Assembly: GCA_021809365.1 (NCBI GenBank)
Contig: JAKBAC010000027.1
Coordinates: 1-30,997 of the forward strand
Reading direction: 5' to 3'
Length of the DNA stretch: 30,997 nucleotides
DNA from: Planctomycetota bacterium
GTDB lineage: Bacteria; Planctomycetota; Phycisphaerae; WQYP01
Made by a program: the position numbers and the translations under genes. Positions 16,248 to 23,092 of this stretch are shown piece after piece. Below the pieces are notes generated by a model. It was not told where the DNA came from. It did not search any database and worked only from the letters and a program-made list of their open reading frames with translations. The number at the start of each line of letters is the position of its first letter. Position 1 is the first letter of the stretch.

Positions 16248-17660
16248 ATGGCAACAGTTCGCACACAGCGCAGCGCGCCACCTTACGCACTTATTGTTTT
16301 CATCGGTCTGTTTCTCGTGGTGACGGTAGTCGCCATTCTGCTGTACCTTAAATTGGGTAAGGTGGAACAAACAGCTTCTGCGGATCAACAGAATCTGGGG
16401 CTGATTGCATCCACCGAAGATCAGAATCTTCAGATTGTTGCCGATCTTAAAGCCAACGCCTCGCCCAGCAATACCGTGGTGCGGCAGTTGGTCGGGCAAA
16501 TAAATCAATTGGAAGTTGAGATCAGAGGCAACAGCGGTGCACGCGTCTCGCAGCTCATTGGTCCATCCGGACCGGTGTATCAGGTGCTGGCCAAGGCCGG
16601 AATGACTGGAAAGTCTCTGGTGCTGGCCCTGTCACAAGTGGATTCCGCACTGGTCAATGCGCAAAATGAAATAAAGCAGTATCACCTGCATATAGCTAAC
16701 TACCAGCGTCGATTCGCCTCCACGCGATCATCATTTAAGGATGATATTCATGCGATCAATGATAAACTGACCTCGGCTCAGAATCGTATCGATGCTTTAA
16801 CGGCCAAGTTAAATGCGGCCAACACACAGGTTTCCTCCGAAGCCGGCACACTGCAGCAGCAAATTACCGCTGAACAAACTAAATACATCTCGGAGCTGCG
16901 CGGGCAGGTTATTCAGATTCAGCAGCTCAAGCAGGAACTTCAGGCGCGAATCGCCGTGGTCCAGGATTTACGAAATCAGATCGCTGCCTACCGCGCCCCG
17001 AACACGGGTGCCAACGCTATCTTGAGCCAGGCGGACGGAAAAGTTATTCGCGTCTCACCGATGACGCAGCATGTATATATTAACTTGGGCACCAGCGAAC
17101 ATATTACCGTCGGTTTATCCTTTGCGGTGTATAATCCGAATCTGGGCGTTAACACCGGCCACAACGGCGGCGGGGCGGGTTCCATATCGGTTATTCGTGC
17201 CGGAAAATTTGCGTCGGTCTGCCGCATCACCCATCTGCAACCCAATGCCCAGATTTTTGCCGGTGATCTGATTGCCAATCCAGTCTTCCACAAAGATCAG
17301 AATCGGAAGTTCCACTTTGTTATCTACGGCGATTTTGATGTCAATGGAAACGGGCTGCCCACCGCTGCCGGTCGTCGGCAAATTGTGCGGCTGGTTGAAT
17401 CCTGGGGCGGCGTGGTGCAAACGCACCTTTCCACACAGACCGACTTTCTGGTGCTGGGATCACGCCCGACCAATTCGCAGTTGGATTTCAGCGGTGTCCA
17501 GACGTCCCAGACGGCGGCACTGAAGTCTGAACGGGTTACACAACAGCAGCGCTACGGGCAGTTGGAACAAAAGGCGCAGAACCTTTCCGTGCCCATTCTC
17601 AACGCCAATCGCTTCCTGGCGATGATCGGCTATTACGCCCATCCACTGGTGCGGCAGTAA
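16248..17660 (+). CDS. Membrane-anchored coiled-coil protein with BRCT-like segment, function unknown
   Basis: I do not recognise a named family. The ATG at 16248 has CGGAGG just upstream and gives 470 residues; earlier in-frame codons (from 16077) encode an unrelated N-terminus. One transmembrane helix (about residues 13-34) is followed by a long stretch of predicted coiled coil rich in Gln, Ala and Leu (about 40-260). A beta-rich domain follows, with the pattern VYINLGTSEHITVGLSFAVY. Near residues 365-415 there is IYGDFDVNGNGLP, then RRQIVRLVESWGGVVQTHLS and TQTDFLVLGSRP. The Gly-Gly before a beta strand and the TDFLVLG ending recall a BRCT fold. The bulk is probably outside the cytoplasm or at the membrane surface. 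It ends one base before trpA, so the two are cotranslated. Confidence 0.8.
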   Translation: MATVRTQRSAPPYALIVFIGLFLVVTVVAILLYLKLGKVEQTASADQQNLGLIASTEDQNLQIVADLKANASPSNTVVRQLVGQINQLEVEIRGNSGARVSQLIGPSGPVYQVLAKAGMTGKSLVLALSQVDSALVNAQNEIKQYHLHIANYQRRFASTRSSFKDDIHAINDKLTSAQNRIDALTAKLNAANTQVSSEAGTLQQQITAEQTKYISELRGQVIQIQQLKQELQARIAVVQDLRNQIAAYRAPNTGANAILSQADGKVIRVSPMTQHVYINLGTSEHITVGLSFAVYNPNLGVNTGHNGGGAGSISVIRAGKFASVCRITHLQPNAQIFAGDLIANPVFHKDQNRKFHFVIYGDFDVNGNGLPTAAGRRQIVRLVESWGGVVQTHLSTQTDFLVLGSRPTNSQLDFSGVQTSQTAALKSERVTQQQRYGQLEQKAQNLSVPILNANRFLAMIGYYAHPLVRQ

Positions 17661-17661
17661 T

Positions 17662-18471
17662 ATGACCGACAGGCTATCAGCCGCGTTTGCCGCGCCGGGG
17701 CGCAATCGCCGGGCGTTATTGTGTCCCTTTGTCACTGCAGGCTATCCGACCGTTGATCTGCTGGGACCCATGCTGGAATCGCTGCAACAGGCCGGTGCGG
17801 GCTGTATTGAATTAGGAATTCCATTTTCTGATCCCATTGCCGATGGGCCGACCATCCAGGAAAGTTATCGTCTGGCGCTGCAAAATGGTGCCACGGTACC
17901 ACGCATCATGCAGGCGGTTGAAAAAATCCGCAGCGTTGGCTTTTCCCTGCCCATCATGGCCATGGCCAGCTTCAGTATTATTTTCAAACATGGCGCTGAT
18001 TCGTTTGCCGCTGCTTGTGCCAATTCGGGAATCGATGGGCTGATTTTGCCGGATGTGCCCCTGGAGGAAGCACCGGCGCTGGTTGCCCTGTTAGACAAAT
18101 ATCAACTCAAAAGCAGTCTTTTAATCGCTCCTACAACAATGCCGGATCGACGGGCAAAAATTGCCGCTTTATGCACCGGATTTATTTATTATCTCTCAGT
18201 GACCGGTATTACCGGGGAACGACAGTCATTGCCGGCTGATGTGCCGCTGAATCTTAAAGCGTTGCGCGTGATGACGCCGCACCCTATCTGCGTGGGATTT
18301 GGAATTTCCCGTCCGGATCAGGTGGCGGAGTTGGCCCCGCTGGCCGATGGCATTATTGTGGGGTCGGCCATCATCAAGACCATTACCCGCGAATTGGCCA
18401 GACCGGCACCGGATGTTGCCGCCGCGGTTGGGTCCTTTACCGCAGAACTCGCCGCCGGATTAACGCAATAA
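17662..18471 (+). CDS. trpA: Tryptophan synthase alpha chain
   Basis: TrpA cleaves indole-3-glycerol phosphate to indole and glyceraldehyde 3-phosphate, the first half of the last step of tryptophan synthesis. The 269-residue protein has the N-terminal FVTAGYP, catalytic Glu50 in CIELGIPFSDP and Asp61 in PIADGPTIQ. It also has GLILPDVPLEEA, the phosphate-binding YLSVTGITG and the end motif VGFGISRPDQV with ADGIIVGSAI. Length and residues are normal, so it should be active. It starts one base after the coiled-coil gene. Neither trpB nor another trp gene is nearby, so TrpB must be encoded elsewhere. Its placement suggests translational coupling rather than tryptophan-specific control. Confidence 0.96.
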   Translation: MTDRLSAAFAAPGRNRRALLCPFVTAGYPTVDLLGPMLESLQQAGAGCIELGIPFSDPIADGPTIQESYRLALQNGATVPRIMQAVEKIRSVGFSLPIMAMASFSIIFKHGADSFAAACANSGIDGLILPDVPLEEAPALVALLDKYQLKSSLLIAPTTMPDRRAKIAALCTGFIYYLSVTGITGERQSLPADVPLNLKALRVMTPHPICVGFGISRPDQVAELAPLADGIIVGSAIIKTITRELARPAPDVAAAVGSFTAELAAGLTQ

Positions 18472-18514
18472 TCAATAACCCCCGAACCCCGACTCGCCAC
18501 CTCCCACCACAAAG

Positions 18515-18533
18515 CCGCTGGCTCTGCCGGCGG
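18515..18533 (+). terminator. GC-rich hairpin after trpA, possible terminator
   Basis: CCGC-T-GGC (18515-18522) pairs with GCC-G-GCGG (18526-18533) around a TCT loop, giving an 8-pair stem with one G-T pair. It lies about 44 bases after the trpA stop. No T-run follows, so it may be a weak or Rho-assisted stop or just a stabilising stem. Confidence 0.35.
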
Positions 18534-18560
18534 TATAGCCTTCTCCTGCAATACAACCCC

Positions 18561-18600
18561 AAAAAAATATTTTAGCGGTGTACCTGCAATTGCAGTCGCT
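18561..18600 (-). terminator. Possible terminator of the que genes
   Basis: Directly after the queF stop on the minus strand, the perfect palindrome CTGCAATTGCAG (18584-18595) is flanked by AGCG and CGCT, which can extend the stem. A seven-T run follows after about four A bases on that strand. The loop would be irregular, so confidence is limited. Confidence 0.35.
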
Positions 18601-18965
18601 CAATTCCCCGGTTTATAAACACATCGAATAATGGATCGCAGCCCACCGCGTGGCGTCCATTCGCTGATAATCGTCATTTGCCGCGGTTCCAGGCGTTTTA
18701 CCAGTTCATCCAAAATAACGTTGGTGACATCCTCATAAAAAATACCTTGGTTGCGAAAACTCTGAAGATACATTTTATAGCTTTTGAGTTCCACACATAA
18801 CTTGTCCGGAATGTACAGCAAACGAATAGTCCCGAAATCCGGCTGCCCCGTCTGCGGACAAACCGACGTAAATTCCGGCGCAATGTGTTCAATGTCATAA
18901 TCTCTCGTGGGATGGGGGTTGTTAAAGGTTTCCAACAGGTGCAATCGGCCGGCGTTTTTTTTCAT
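18600..18965 (-). CDS. queF: NADPH-dependent 7-cyano-7-deazaguanine reductase QueF
   Basis: QueF reduces the nitrile preQ0 to the amine preQ1 in queuosine synthesis. The ATG at 18965 ([14 protein letters not shown]) has AAAAGGA upstream and gives 121 residues, the short unimodular type. Longer in-frame starts reach back over the queE end and are rejected. The catalytic Cys36 lies in [11 protein letters not shown], with Asp43 as the usual partner. The substrate-binding segment is [21 protein letters not shown], and the end reads [10 protein letters not shown]. It is the last of three same-strand que genes; a gap of 74 bases separates it from queE. Confidence 0.95.
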   Translation of the reverse strand: MKKNAGRLHLLETFNNPHPTRDYDIEHIAPEFTSVCPQTGQPDFGTIRLLYIPDKLCVELKSYKMYLQSFRNQGIFYEDVTNVILDELVKRLEPRQMTIISEWTPRGGLRSIIRCVYKPGN

Positions 18966-19039
18966 TATATATTCCTTTTCTTTTAACAATTTCTGAAAAA
19001 CAGTCGCCGCATAAGGCGCATGTTTTACGTGTGCTAATT

Positions 19040-19738
19040 TTACGTTCCGCGGGTGTTCCCATACAGCAGAATATGCAACCGCATTCCAAAGCGAAAGCCC
19101 CGCTCGCGGCATATTTCCGCCAGCCAACTACCCCGCGTTTGCACCGCATCGGCGGTAACGCCTTCCGGCATGAGAATAACATCTGCGGGATTAATGGGCG
19201 CTGCTTGCGAAACTGTTGCCAAAACCGCATCCACTTCCCGCATATCCTCCGGTTTGCATATAACAAATTTCCATTGCCGCTCAACAATGAGAGCAGAGCG
19301 GGCAAACCGTGCCAGAACGTCCCAATTCAATCGCCGCTGCTCGTGCGTTTGCGACCAGGTGGAATGATCCGTCGGGGTAGAATTGGATAATTTCGGACTG
19401 ATGCTGGCAAGGTCCATGGGCACCTCCTGCCACAGTGTTCCGGCGGTCTCGATGGTAATATGCCGGCCCATATTTTTTAAGCCGGTGACAAGCTCCGGCA
19501 ATTGCCCCTGCATCATCGGTTCGCCGCCGGTGATAACCACATGCCTGCCGGGCTTTTGGGCCGCCTGATCCAGGATTTGAGAAACCGTCATATTCTCCCC
19601 CGTGGGATCCCATGAGCTGTACGGCGTGTCGCACCAGCGGCAGCGCAAATTGCACCCGCTGGTGCGAATAAAAAATGAGGGAACTCCCGTGAGTTTTCCT
19701 TCCCCCTGTATACTGTAAAACATCTCCGCTATTTTCAT
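19040..19738 (-). CDS. queE: 7-carboxy-7-deazaguanine synthase QueE (radical SAM)
   Basis: QueE is the radical SAM enzyme that contracts 6-carboxytetrahydropterin to 7-carboxy-7-deazaguanine. The 232-residue protein has FYSIQGEG near the start and the cluster motif [11 protein letters not shown] (Cys29, Cys33, Cys36; the standard CX3CX2C). It also has [11 protein letters not shown] and [10 protein letters not shown], where the SAM- and substrate-binding residues lie, and [10 protein letters not shown]. It begins 2 bases after the queC stop, so queC and queE are translationally coupled. All needed cluster cysteines are present. Confidence 0.96.
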   Translation of the reverse strand: MKIAEMFYSIQGEGKLTGVPSFFIRTSGCNLRCRWCDTPYSSWDPTGENMTVSQILDQAAQKPGRHVVITGGEPMMQGQLPELVTGLKNMGRHITIETAGTLWQEVPMDLASISPKLSNSTPTDHSTWSQTHEQRRLNWDVLARFARSALIVERQWKFVICKPEDMREVDAVLATVSQAAPINPADVILMPEGVTADAVQTRGSWLAEICRERGFRFGMRLHILLYGNTRGT

Positions 19739-19740
19739 GT

Positions 19741-20460
19741 TTAATCGCCGCGGTTCTGTTCATACGGTGCCGGGTCGGTCAGGCCCAACTGCTCAAACGC
19801 GGCCAGCCGCAGTTGGCAGGCATCACAACGACCGCACGCGGCACCGGTGAAGCCCGGGTCGTAACAGGTCCAGGTGTGGCCGTAATTAACTCCCAGAGAA
19901 AGTCCCAGCCTGATAATATCCGCTTTTTGCAGGCTTATCAGCGGCGAATGAATACGAAACTTTCCCCGGCCTTCAATGCCCGCCCGCGTGGCCAGGTTGG
20001 CCATGGTTTCAAATGCGGCAATATAATCCGGGCGGCAATCCGGATATCCCGAATAATCCACCGCGTTGACCCCAATGAATATGTCGAAACACTCCAGCAC
20101 CTCCGCCCAGGCCAAAGCACAGGACAAAAATACCGTATTGCGCGCCGGCACATACGTCACTGGAATGTCGTGTGTCATCTCCGCGGCGGGGCGATCTTTC
20201 GGCACCGCAATATCCGCCGTCAGTGCTGATCCGCCGAAGTGCCGCAGATTCAAGTCCAGGACAACGTGCTGTGCAACGTCTAAGCCAGTAGCCAACTGTG
20301 CAGCCGCATGAAGTTCCTGCCGATGGCGCTGGCCGTAATCAAAACTCAGAGCATAACATGTATAGCCGCAGTCTTTTGCGACGGCCAGAACCGTGGCGGA
20401 ATCCAGGCCGCCGCTTAACAGCACAACCGCTTTTTTTATTTTCAAATCCACATCCATCAT
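19741..20460 (-). CDS. queC: 7-cyano-7-deazaguanine synthase QueC
   Basis: QueC converts 7-carboxy-7-deazaguanine and ammonia to preQ0 using ATP. The 239-residue protein has the PP-loop [12 protein letters not shown] (about residues 12-23) and [23 protein letters not shown] and [13 protein letters not shown] follow, and a C-terminal zinc site with four Cys in [19 protein letters not shown]. Two ATG codons sit side by side at 20460 and 20457; a GGGG stretch is adjacent, so the exact start is open. It is the first gene of the queC-queE-queF unit. queD (6-carboxytetrahydropterin synthase) is not in the window. Confidence 0.96.
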   Translation of the reverse strand: MMDVDLKIKKAVVLLSGGLDSATVLAVAKDCGYTCYALSFDYGQRHRQELHAAAQLATGLDVAQHVVLDLNLRHFGGSALTADIAVPKDRPAAEMTHDIPVTYVPARNTVFLSCALAWAEVLECFDIFIGVNAVDYSGYPDCRPDYIAAFETMANLATRAGIEGRGKFRIHSPLISLQKADIIRLGLSLGVNYGHTWTCYDPGFTGAACGRCDACQLRLAAFEQLGLTDPAPYEQNRGD

Positions 20461-20488
20461 CCCCAGAGTTTACCGGTTAGTTCGCTGT

Positions 20489-20505
20489 AAGCCTAGCATA
20501 GGCTT
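20489..20505. repeat. Short palindrome upstream of queC
   Basis: AAGCCTA-GCA-TAGGCTT forms a perfect 7-base inverted repeat 29-45 bases before the queC start. It could be a repressor operator or a short RNA stem. A preQ1 riboswitch was looked for here, but no aptamer-like sequence was seen. Confidence 0.4.
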
Positions 20506-20519
20506 GGCATAGGCACCCG

Positions 20520-20555
20520 ATGTTAGCCGGAAAGTTCACCTGCCGATCAAAACAG
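20520..20555 (+). repeat. Short palindromic repeat, copy 1
   Basis: The segment runs ATGTTAGC, then an imperfect palindrome CGGAAAGTTCACCTGCCG, then CGATCAAAACAG (overlapping its last two bases). Copy 2 at 21499-21545 shares the 12-base CGATCAAAACAG on the same strand and ATGTTAGC in inverted orientation around a similar core. The two copies bracket the lipoprotein gene. Confidence 0.5.
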
Positions 20556-20637
20556 AAGCGCCAGTGCTTCCAGAAACTCCTAACTTCTGCTCTGACTTCT
20601 TCCCCAATTCCAACCCCATCCTCGCAGGTTACCGCAC

Positions 20638-21270
20638 CTATTTTGCCGCACCGCCGGTAATGCCCTTCTGCCATTGGTACCGTTCCAGAAGCTTCCACAG
20701 GTCAGCAAGGGATTGTTTATTAACCGCAACCGCATTGTTCAGATATTGCAGCAAGCCCGGCCCCGCCTGATTCTTCCGGGCCTGCTTTTGGGCCGCCTTA
20801 TCCATGGCAAATTGCCAGGAGTAATCCATATACATCATGACCAGATAACGCTTCTGAAAGTCAGCAGCATTGCTGTGCAGCAACAGCGAGCCTTCGTCAT
20901 CCGCGATAATTTTCTGGGCTTTGCCATAGAGGCCCGGACGATAAAAGTAATGCAGCTTAACGCGATGCTTTTTTGCCCAGGCTTGGAGTTGTTTTAAAAG
21001 CTTTCCCTGACTATTGGACATATAGCTGTTAAAACGGCTTACCGATTTTGACAACCCCTTAAAATCCGCAAGAAACGCCAGTTGGGTTTTATCTTTATGA
21101 CCCTTCGCCAACGACCGCAATATTTGCAGCACCGCCGGATTAAGCGGCTGCTGCATCACGGGCCGCCGCGGCGCAGAAGTGCTGCACCCGGGAAGGAAGA
21201 AAAATAAAACCGGTGCCACCACCAGAACCGCAAAAATATTCATCAACCGCATAAGCCAACTCCTTACCAT
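20638..21270 (-). CDS. Small predicted lipoprotein, function unknown
   Basis: I do not recognise a family. From the ATG at 21270 (GGGAGG upstream, 6 bases spacing) it is 210 residues; an ATG at 21252 with AAGGAG 7 bases upstream is equally attractive. A hydrophobic stretch (IFAVLVVAPVLFFFLPGCSTS) ends in a lipobox LPGC with Cys29, so a signal-peptidase-II-processed lipoprotein is likely. The mature part is basic and rich in Lys, Gln and Leu, probably helical, with no catalytic motif. It lies 177 bases upstream of queC on the same strand, with a repeat and a palindrome between, so it is probably not part of the que unit. Related short repeats flank the gene. Confidence 0.7.
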   Translation of the reverse strand: MVRSWLMRLMNIFAVLVVAPVLFFFLPGCSTSAPRRPVMQQPLNPAVLQILRSLAKGHKDKTQLAFLADFKGLSKSVSRFNSYMSNSQGKLLKQLQAWAKKHRVKLHYFYRPGLYGKAQKIIADDEGSLLLHSNAADFQKRYLVMMYMDYSWQFAMDKAAQKQARKNQAGPGLLQYLNNAVAVNKQSLADLWKLLERYQWQKGITGGAAK

Positions 21271-21367
21271 GGTGCACCTCCCAAGTGTATCCCAGAAGCT
21301 CATCGGCGGCCACGCGGCGGGCGGTTGTTTTGCAACATGGCGGCCAATCGCAGCATGGGCCATCCGG

Positions 21368-21394
21368 AAACAAAGGTGTCAGGTACCTTTGTTT
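21368..21394. repeat. Single copy of the GGTGTCAGGTACC palindromic repeat
   Basis: AAACAAAGGT and ACCTTTGTTT are perfect 10-base arms around GTCAGGT. The inner 19 bases (21372-21390) are identical to the right arm of the hairpin at 1934-1980, 19 kb away. This identity marks a dispersed repeat family. Confidence 0.7.
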
Positions 21395-21498
21395 TTAGAT
21401 GCTTGGGGAACCTGCTTCTCACTGCGCGGGTGAAGGGGGCGACATGTCCTCATCGCCGCCTTGCGCAAGACCCGGTGGTCAGGTTCGGCTGTATTTAT

Positions 21499-21545
21499 CT
21501 GTCGATCAAAACAGTGCCCGGCAGATTAAATCTGCCAGCTAACAT
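21499..21545 (-). repeat. Short palindromic repeat, copy 2
   Basis: CGATCAAAACAG (21503-21514) is followed by the perfect palindrome GGCAGATT-A-AATCTGCC (21520-21536) and then GCTAACAT (21538-21545), the complement of the ATGTTAGC that opens copy 1 at 20520. Confidence 0.5.
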
Positions 21546-21554
21546 TATGCCAGA

Positions 21555-21582
21555 TTCCAGGTTCCAGGTTCCAAGTTCCAGA
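21555..21582. repeat. Four tandem 7-bp units (TTCCAGG type)
   Basis: The units read TTCCAGG, TTCCAGG, TTCCAAG and TTCCAGA. They lie about 100 bases upstream of the folP start and next to copy 2 of the palindromic repeat. A slippage-prone microsatellite is the simplest explanation. Confidence 0.6.
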
Positions 21583-21684
21583 TTACTGGCGAGCACGCGG
21601 GTACGCAAAACTGTTTCTGTTGCGGTATACTCGGAGCACTTAAAACGTGCATTTCGTACCGGCGTGATGGGTTTGGAGAAACGT

Positions 21685-22560
21685 ATGGCAACGGGAATCG
21701 GATTTATGCGTCCAATGATTATGGGTGTGGTGAATGTAACGCCGGACAGTTTCAGCGACGGCGGTAGATTTTCCACGGCTGGTGGAATTGATCATCAGGC
21801 TTGTATAGAGCAGGGGCTTAGCCTGGTGCAGCAGGGGGCTGGCATACTGGATATTGGCGGTGAGGCTTCATCGTTTCATCGGCCGGGCGTGGTGCCGGTC
21901 GGCGCGGATCAACAGATTCATCGGGTGGTTCCGGTTATCAAGGGCTTGGCGATGCGACTGGGTGAATTGGGTAAAGCCGACCCGGCGGTCATTATCAGTG
22001 TGGATACGCGCTGCAGCGCTGTGGCTCAAGCGGCGATTTCCGCGGGTGCCGGGATGATTAATGATACGTCTGCCGGAGAGCATGATCCGGAGATGTTTGC
22101 TTTGGCGGCACGTACCGGTTGTTTTGTGGTGCTTATGCACATGTGGATGGAAAGTCCGCAGCATCCGCCGGTGGCGCGGGAAAATATTTGTGCGGAGGTT
22201 TTCGGGTATCTGCAGCAACGGGCGAAAGCGGCGATGGCCAAGGGGGTTGCCCAGGATCGAATTCTGCTGGACCCGGGCTTGGGTTTTGGGAAAGCGCTGG
22301 AAGATAACTGGCGGTTAGTGGCGCATATTGACCAGTTGGCGGGCCAGGGTTTTCCGGTGGTTCTCGGGGCCTCACGGAAGAGATTTTTATCAGCGGTTAT
22401 CGCTGATGGGGCACCGGGCACGTGGGATCAGCGTGATATGGCCACTGCTCTGGTGAGCAGCTTGGCGGCCCAGCGCGGGGTGCTGGTGCACCGTGTGCAT
22501 AATGTAGCCTTAGCGGCGATGGCCTTGGCGGCTCATGCCCGATGCACGGGCGTGCAGTAA
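21685..22560 (+). CDS. folP: Dihydropteroate synthase
   Basis: FolP condenses p-aminobenzoate with dihydropterin pyrophosphate to dihydropteroate in folate synthesis. The ATG at 21685 has GGAG (21675-21678) 6 bases upstream and gives 291 residues. An in-frame ATG at 21667 and a much longer open frame exist, but the family starts here. Motifs are MGVVNVTPDSFSDGG, ILDIGGEASSFHRPG, VIISVDTR, MINDTSAG, ILLDPGLGFGK and GASRKRF. The loop after DIGGE normally reads STRPG; here it is ASSFHRPG, about three residues longer. That loop contacts p-aminobenzoate and sulfonamides, so altered drug binding is possible but unproven. The upstream region is repeat-rich. Confidence 0.94.
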   Translation: MATGIGFMRPMIMGVVNVTPDSFSDGGRFSTAGGIDHQACIEQGLSLVQQGAGILDIGGEASSFHRPGVVPVGADQQIHRVVPVIKGLAMRLGELGKADPAVIISVDTRCSAVAQAAISAGAGMINDTSAGEHDPEMFALAARTGCFVVLMHMWMESPQHPPVARENICAEVFGYLQQRAKAAMAKGVAQDRILLDPGLGFGKALEDNWRLVAHIDQLAGQGFPVVLGASRKRFLSAVIADGAPGTWDQRDMATALVSSLAAQRGVLVHRVHNVALAAMALAAHARCTGVQ

Positions 22561-22647
22561 GCAGTTCGACAAGCAATTCAGCACGCAATTTGACGCTGGG
22601 CACTTGGCGGGATGTGCGATTCTGTGCATAATTCGCGCATGGGAATT

Positions 22648-22682
22648 GCCGTGGCCAGTAGCCTGTACGGCCTGATTTTTTT
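22648..22682 (+). terminator. Probable intrinsic terminator after folP
   Basis: GCCGT (22648-22652) pairs with ACGGC (22667-22671), and an inner GGC pairs with GCC across a 3-base bulge. After four bases a run of seven T follows (22676-22682). It lies about 90 bases after the folP stop and before the PIN-like gene. Confidence 0.5.
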
Positions 22683-22720
22683 GTTGGTTTGAGGCGCGAT
22701 GTCGCGGATGGGATTTTGGA

Positions 22721-23083
22721 ATGCAGTTTTTACTCCATGGTGGTTTGGCGGCGGATGTGGGTGAGGCGATGATCCGGCATGGACATCGGGTACACCAGAT
22801 CGCAGAACTTACTGACCAGACGTCGGCGTCCGGGCCGCCTGACAAGTTGCTTGCTGATTTGGCGCAGCGGCAGTGGTGTCTTTTAACGGCGGATCGTGAT
22901 TTTATTCATAGCGTTTATGATCAGGGCCTTGCATTTTCTCTTTGTATCGTGCTGTTGCTTGGCGAGCCATCGGAACGCAACGCCGCCGTGGATCGGCTTT
23001 TTGAACGGTACAAGCGACTTTCGCCCAAGCGGCTCTATACGGTTACACCCGGACGTGTGAAGGTGCGGCAGTTGCCGGGTTGA
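22721..23083 (+). CDS. DUF5615-type PIN-like protein, probably degenerate at the first acidic site
   Basis: This 120-residue protein matches the DUF5615 pattern: an N-terminal strand MQFLLHGGLAADVGEAMIRHGH, a central gap, then CLLTADRDFIHSV, and a strand of the type CIVLLLGEP. Members are related to PIN-domain ribonucleases such as VapC and are often toxin-like. In typical members the first strand reads like LVDEHL with an acidic residue; here it is LLHGGL, so the first catalytic acid is missing while TADRDF is kept. No antitoxin-like small gene precedes it. The next gene, a kinase-like protein, starts 9 bases after its stop, so they are probably cotranscribed. Function is uncertain. Confidence 0.7.
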   Translation: MQFLLHGGLAADVGEAMIRHGHRVHQIAELTDQTSASGPPDKLLADLAQRQWCLLTADRDFIHSVYDQGLAFSLCIVLLLGEPSERNAAVDRLFERYKRLSPKRLYTVTPGRVKVRQLPG

Positions 23084-23092
23084 CAACACGAT

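Larger units (their letters stand above)
21271..21684. other. Repeat-rich intergenic region upstream of folP
   Basis: These 414 bases lie between the divergent lipoprotein gene and folP. Three kinds of repeat occur within about 220 bases: a GGTGTCAGGTACC palindrome, a short palindromic repeat and a 7-bp tandem array. The folP frame stays open through the stretch, but its translation has no DHPS resemblance before 21685, so I treat it as noncoding. Confidence 0.5.

Noticed and set aside
20461..20637. Possible preQ1 riboswitch before queC
   Set aside because: The reverse complement shows no aptamer-like conserved segments; only a short palindrome and a repeat are seen.
21325..21684. N-terminal extension of the folP frame by 120 codons
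   Set aside because: The frame is open, but the translation shows no DHPS similarity, passes through three repeats and lacks a ribosome binding site at its start; the family begins at 21685.
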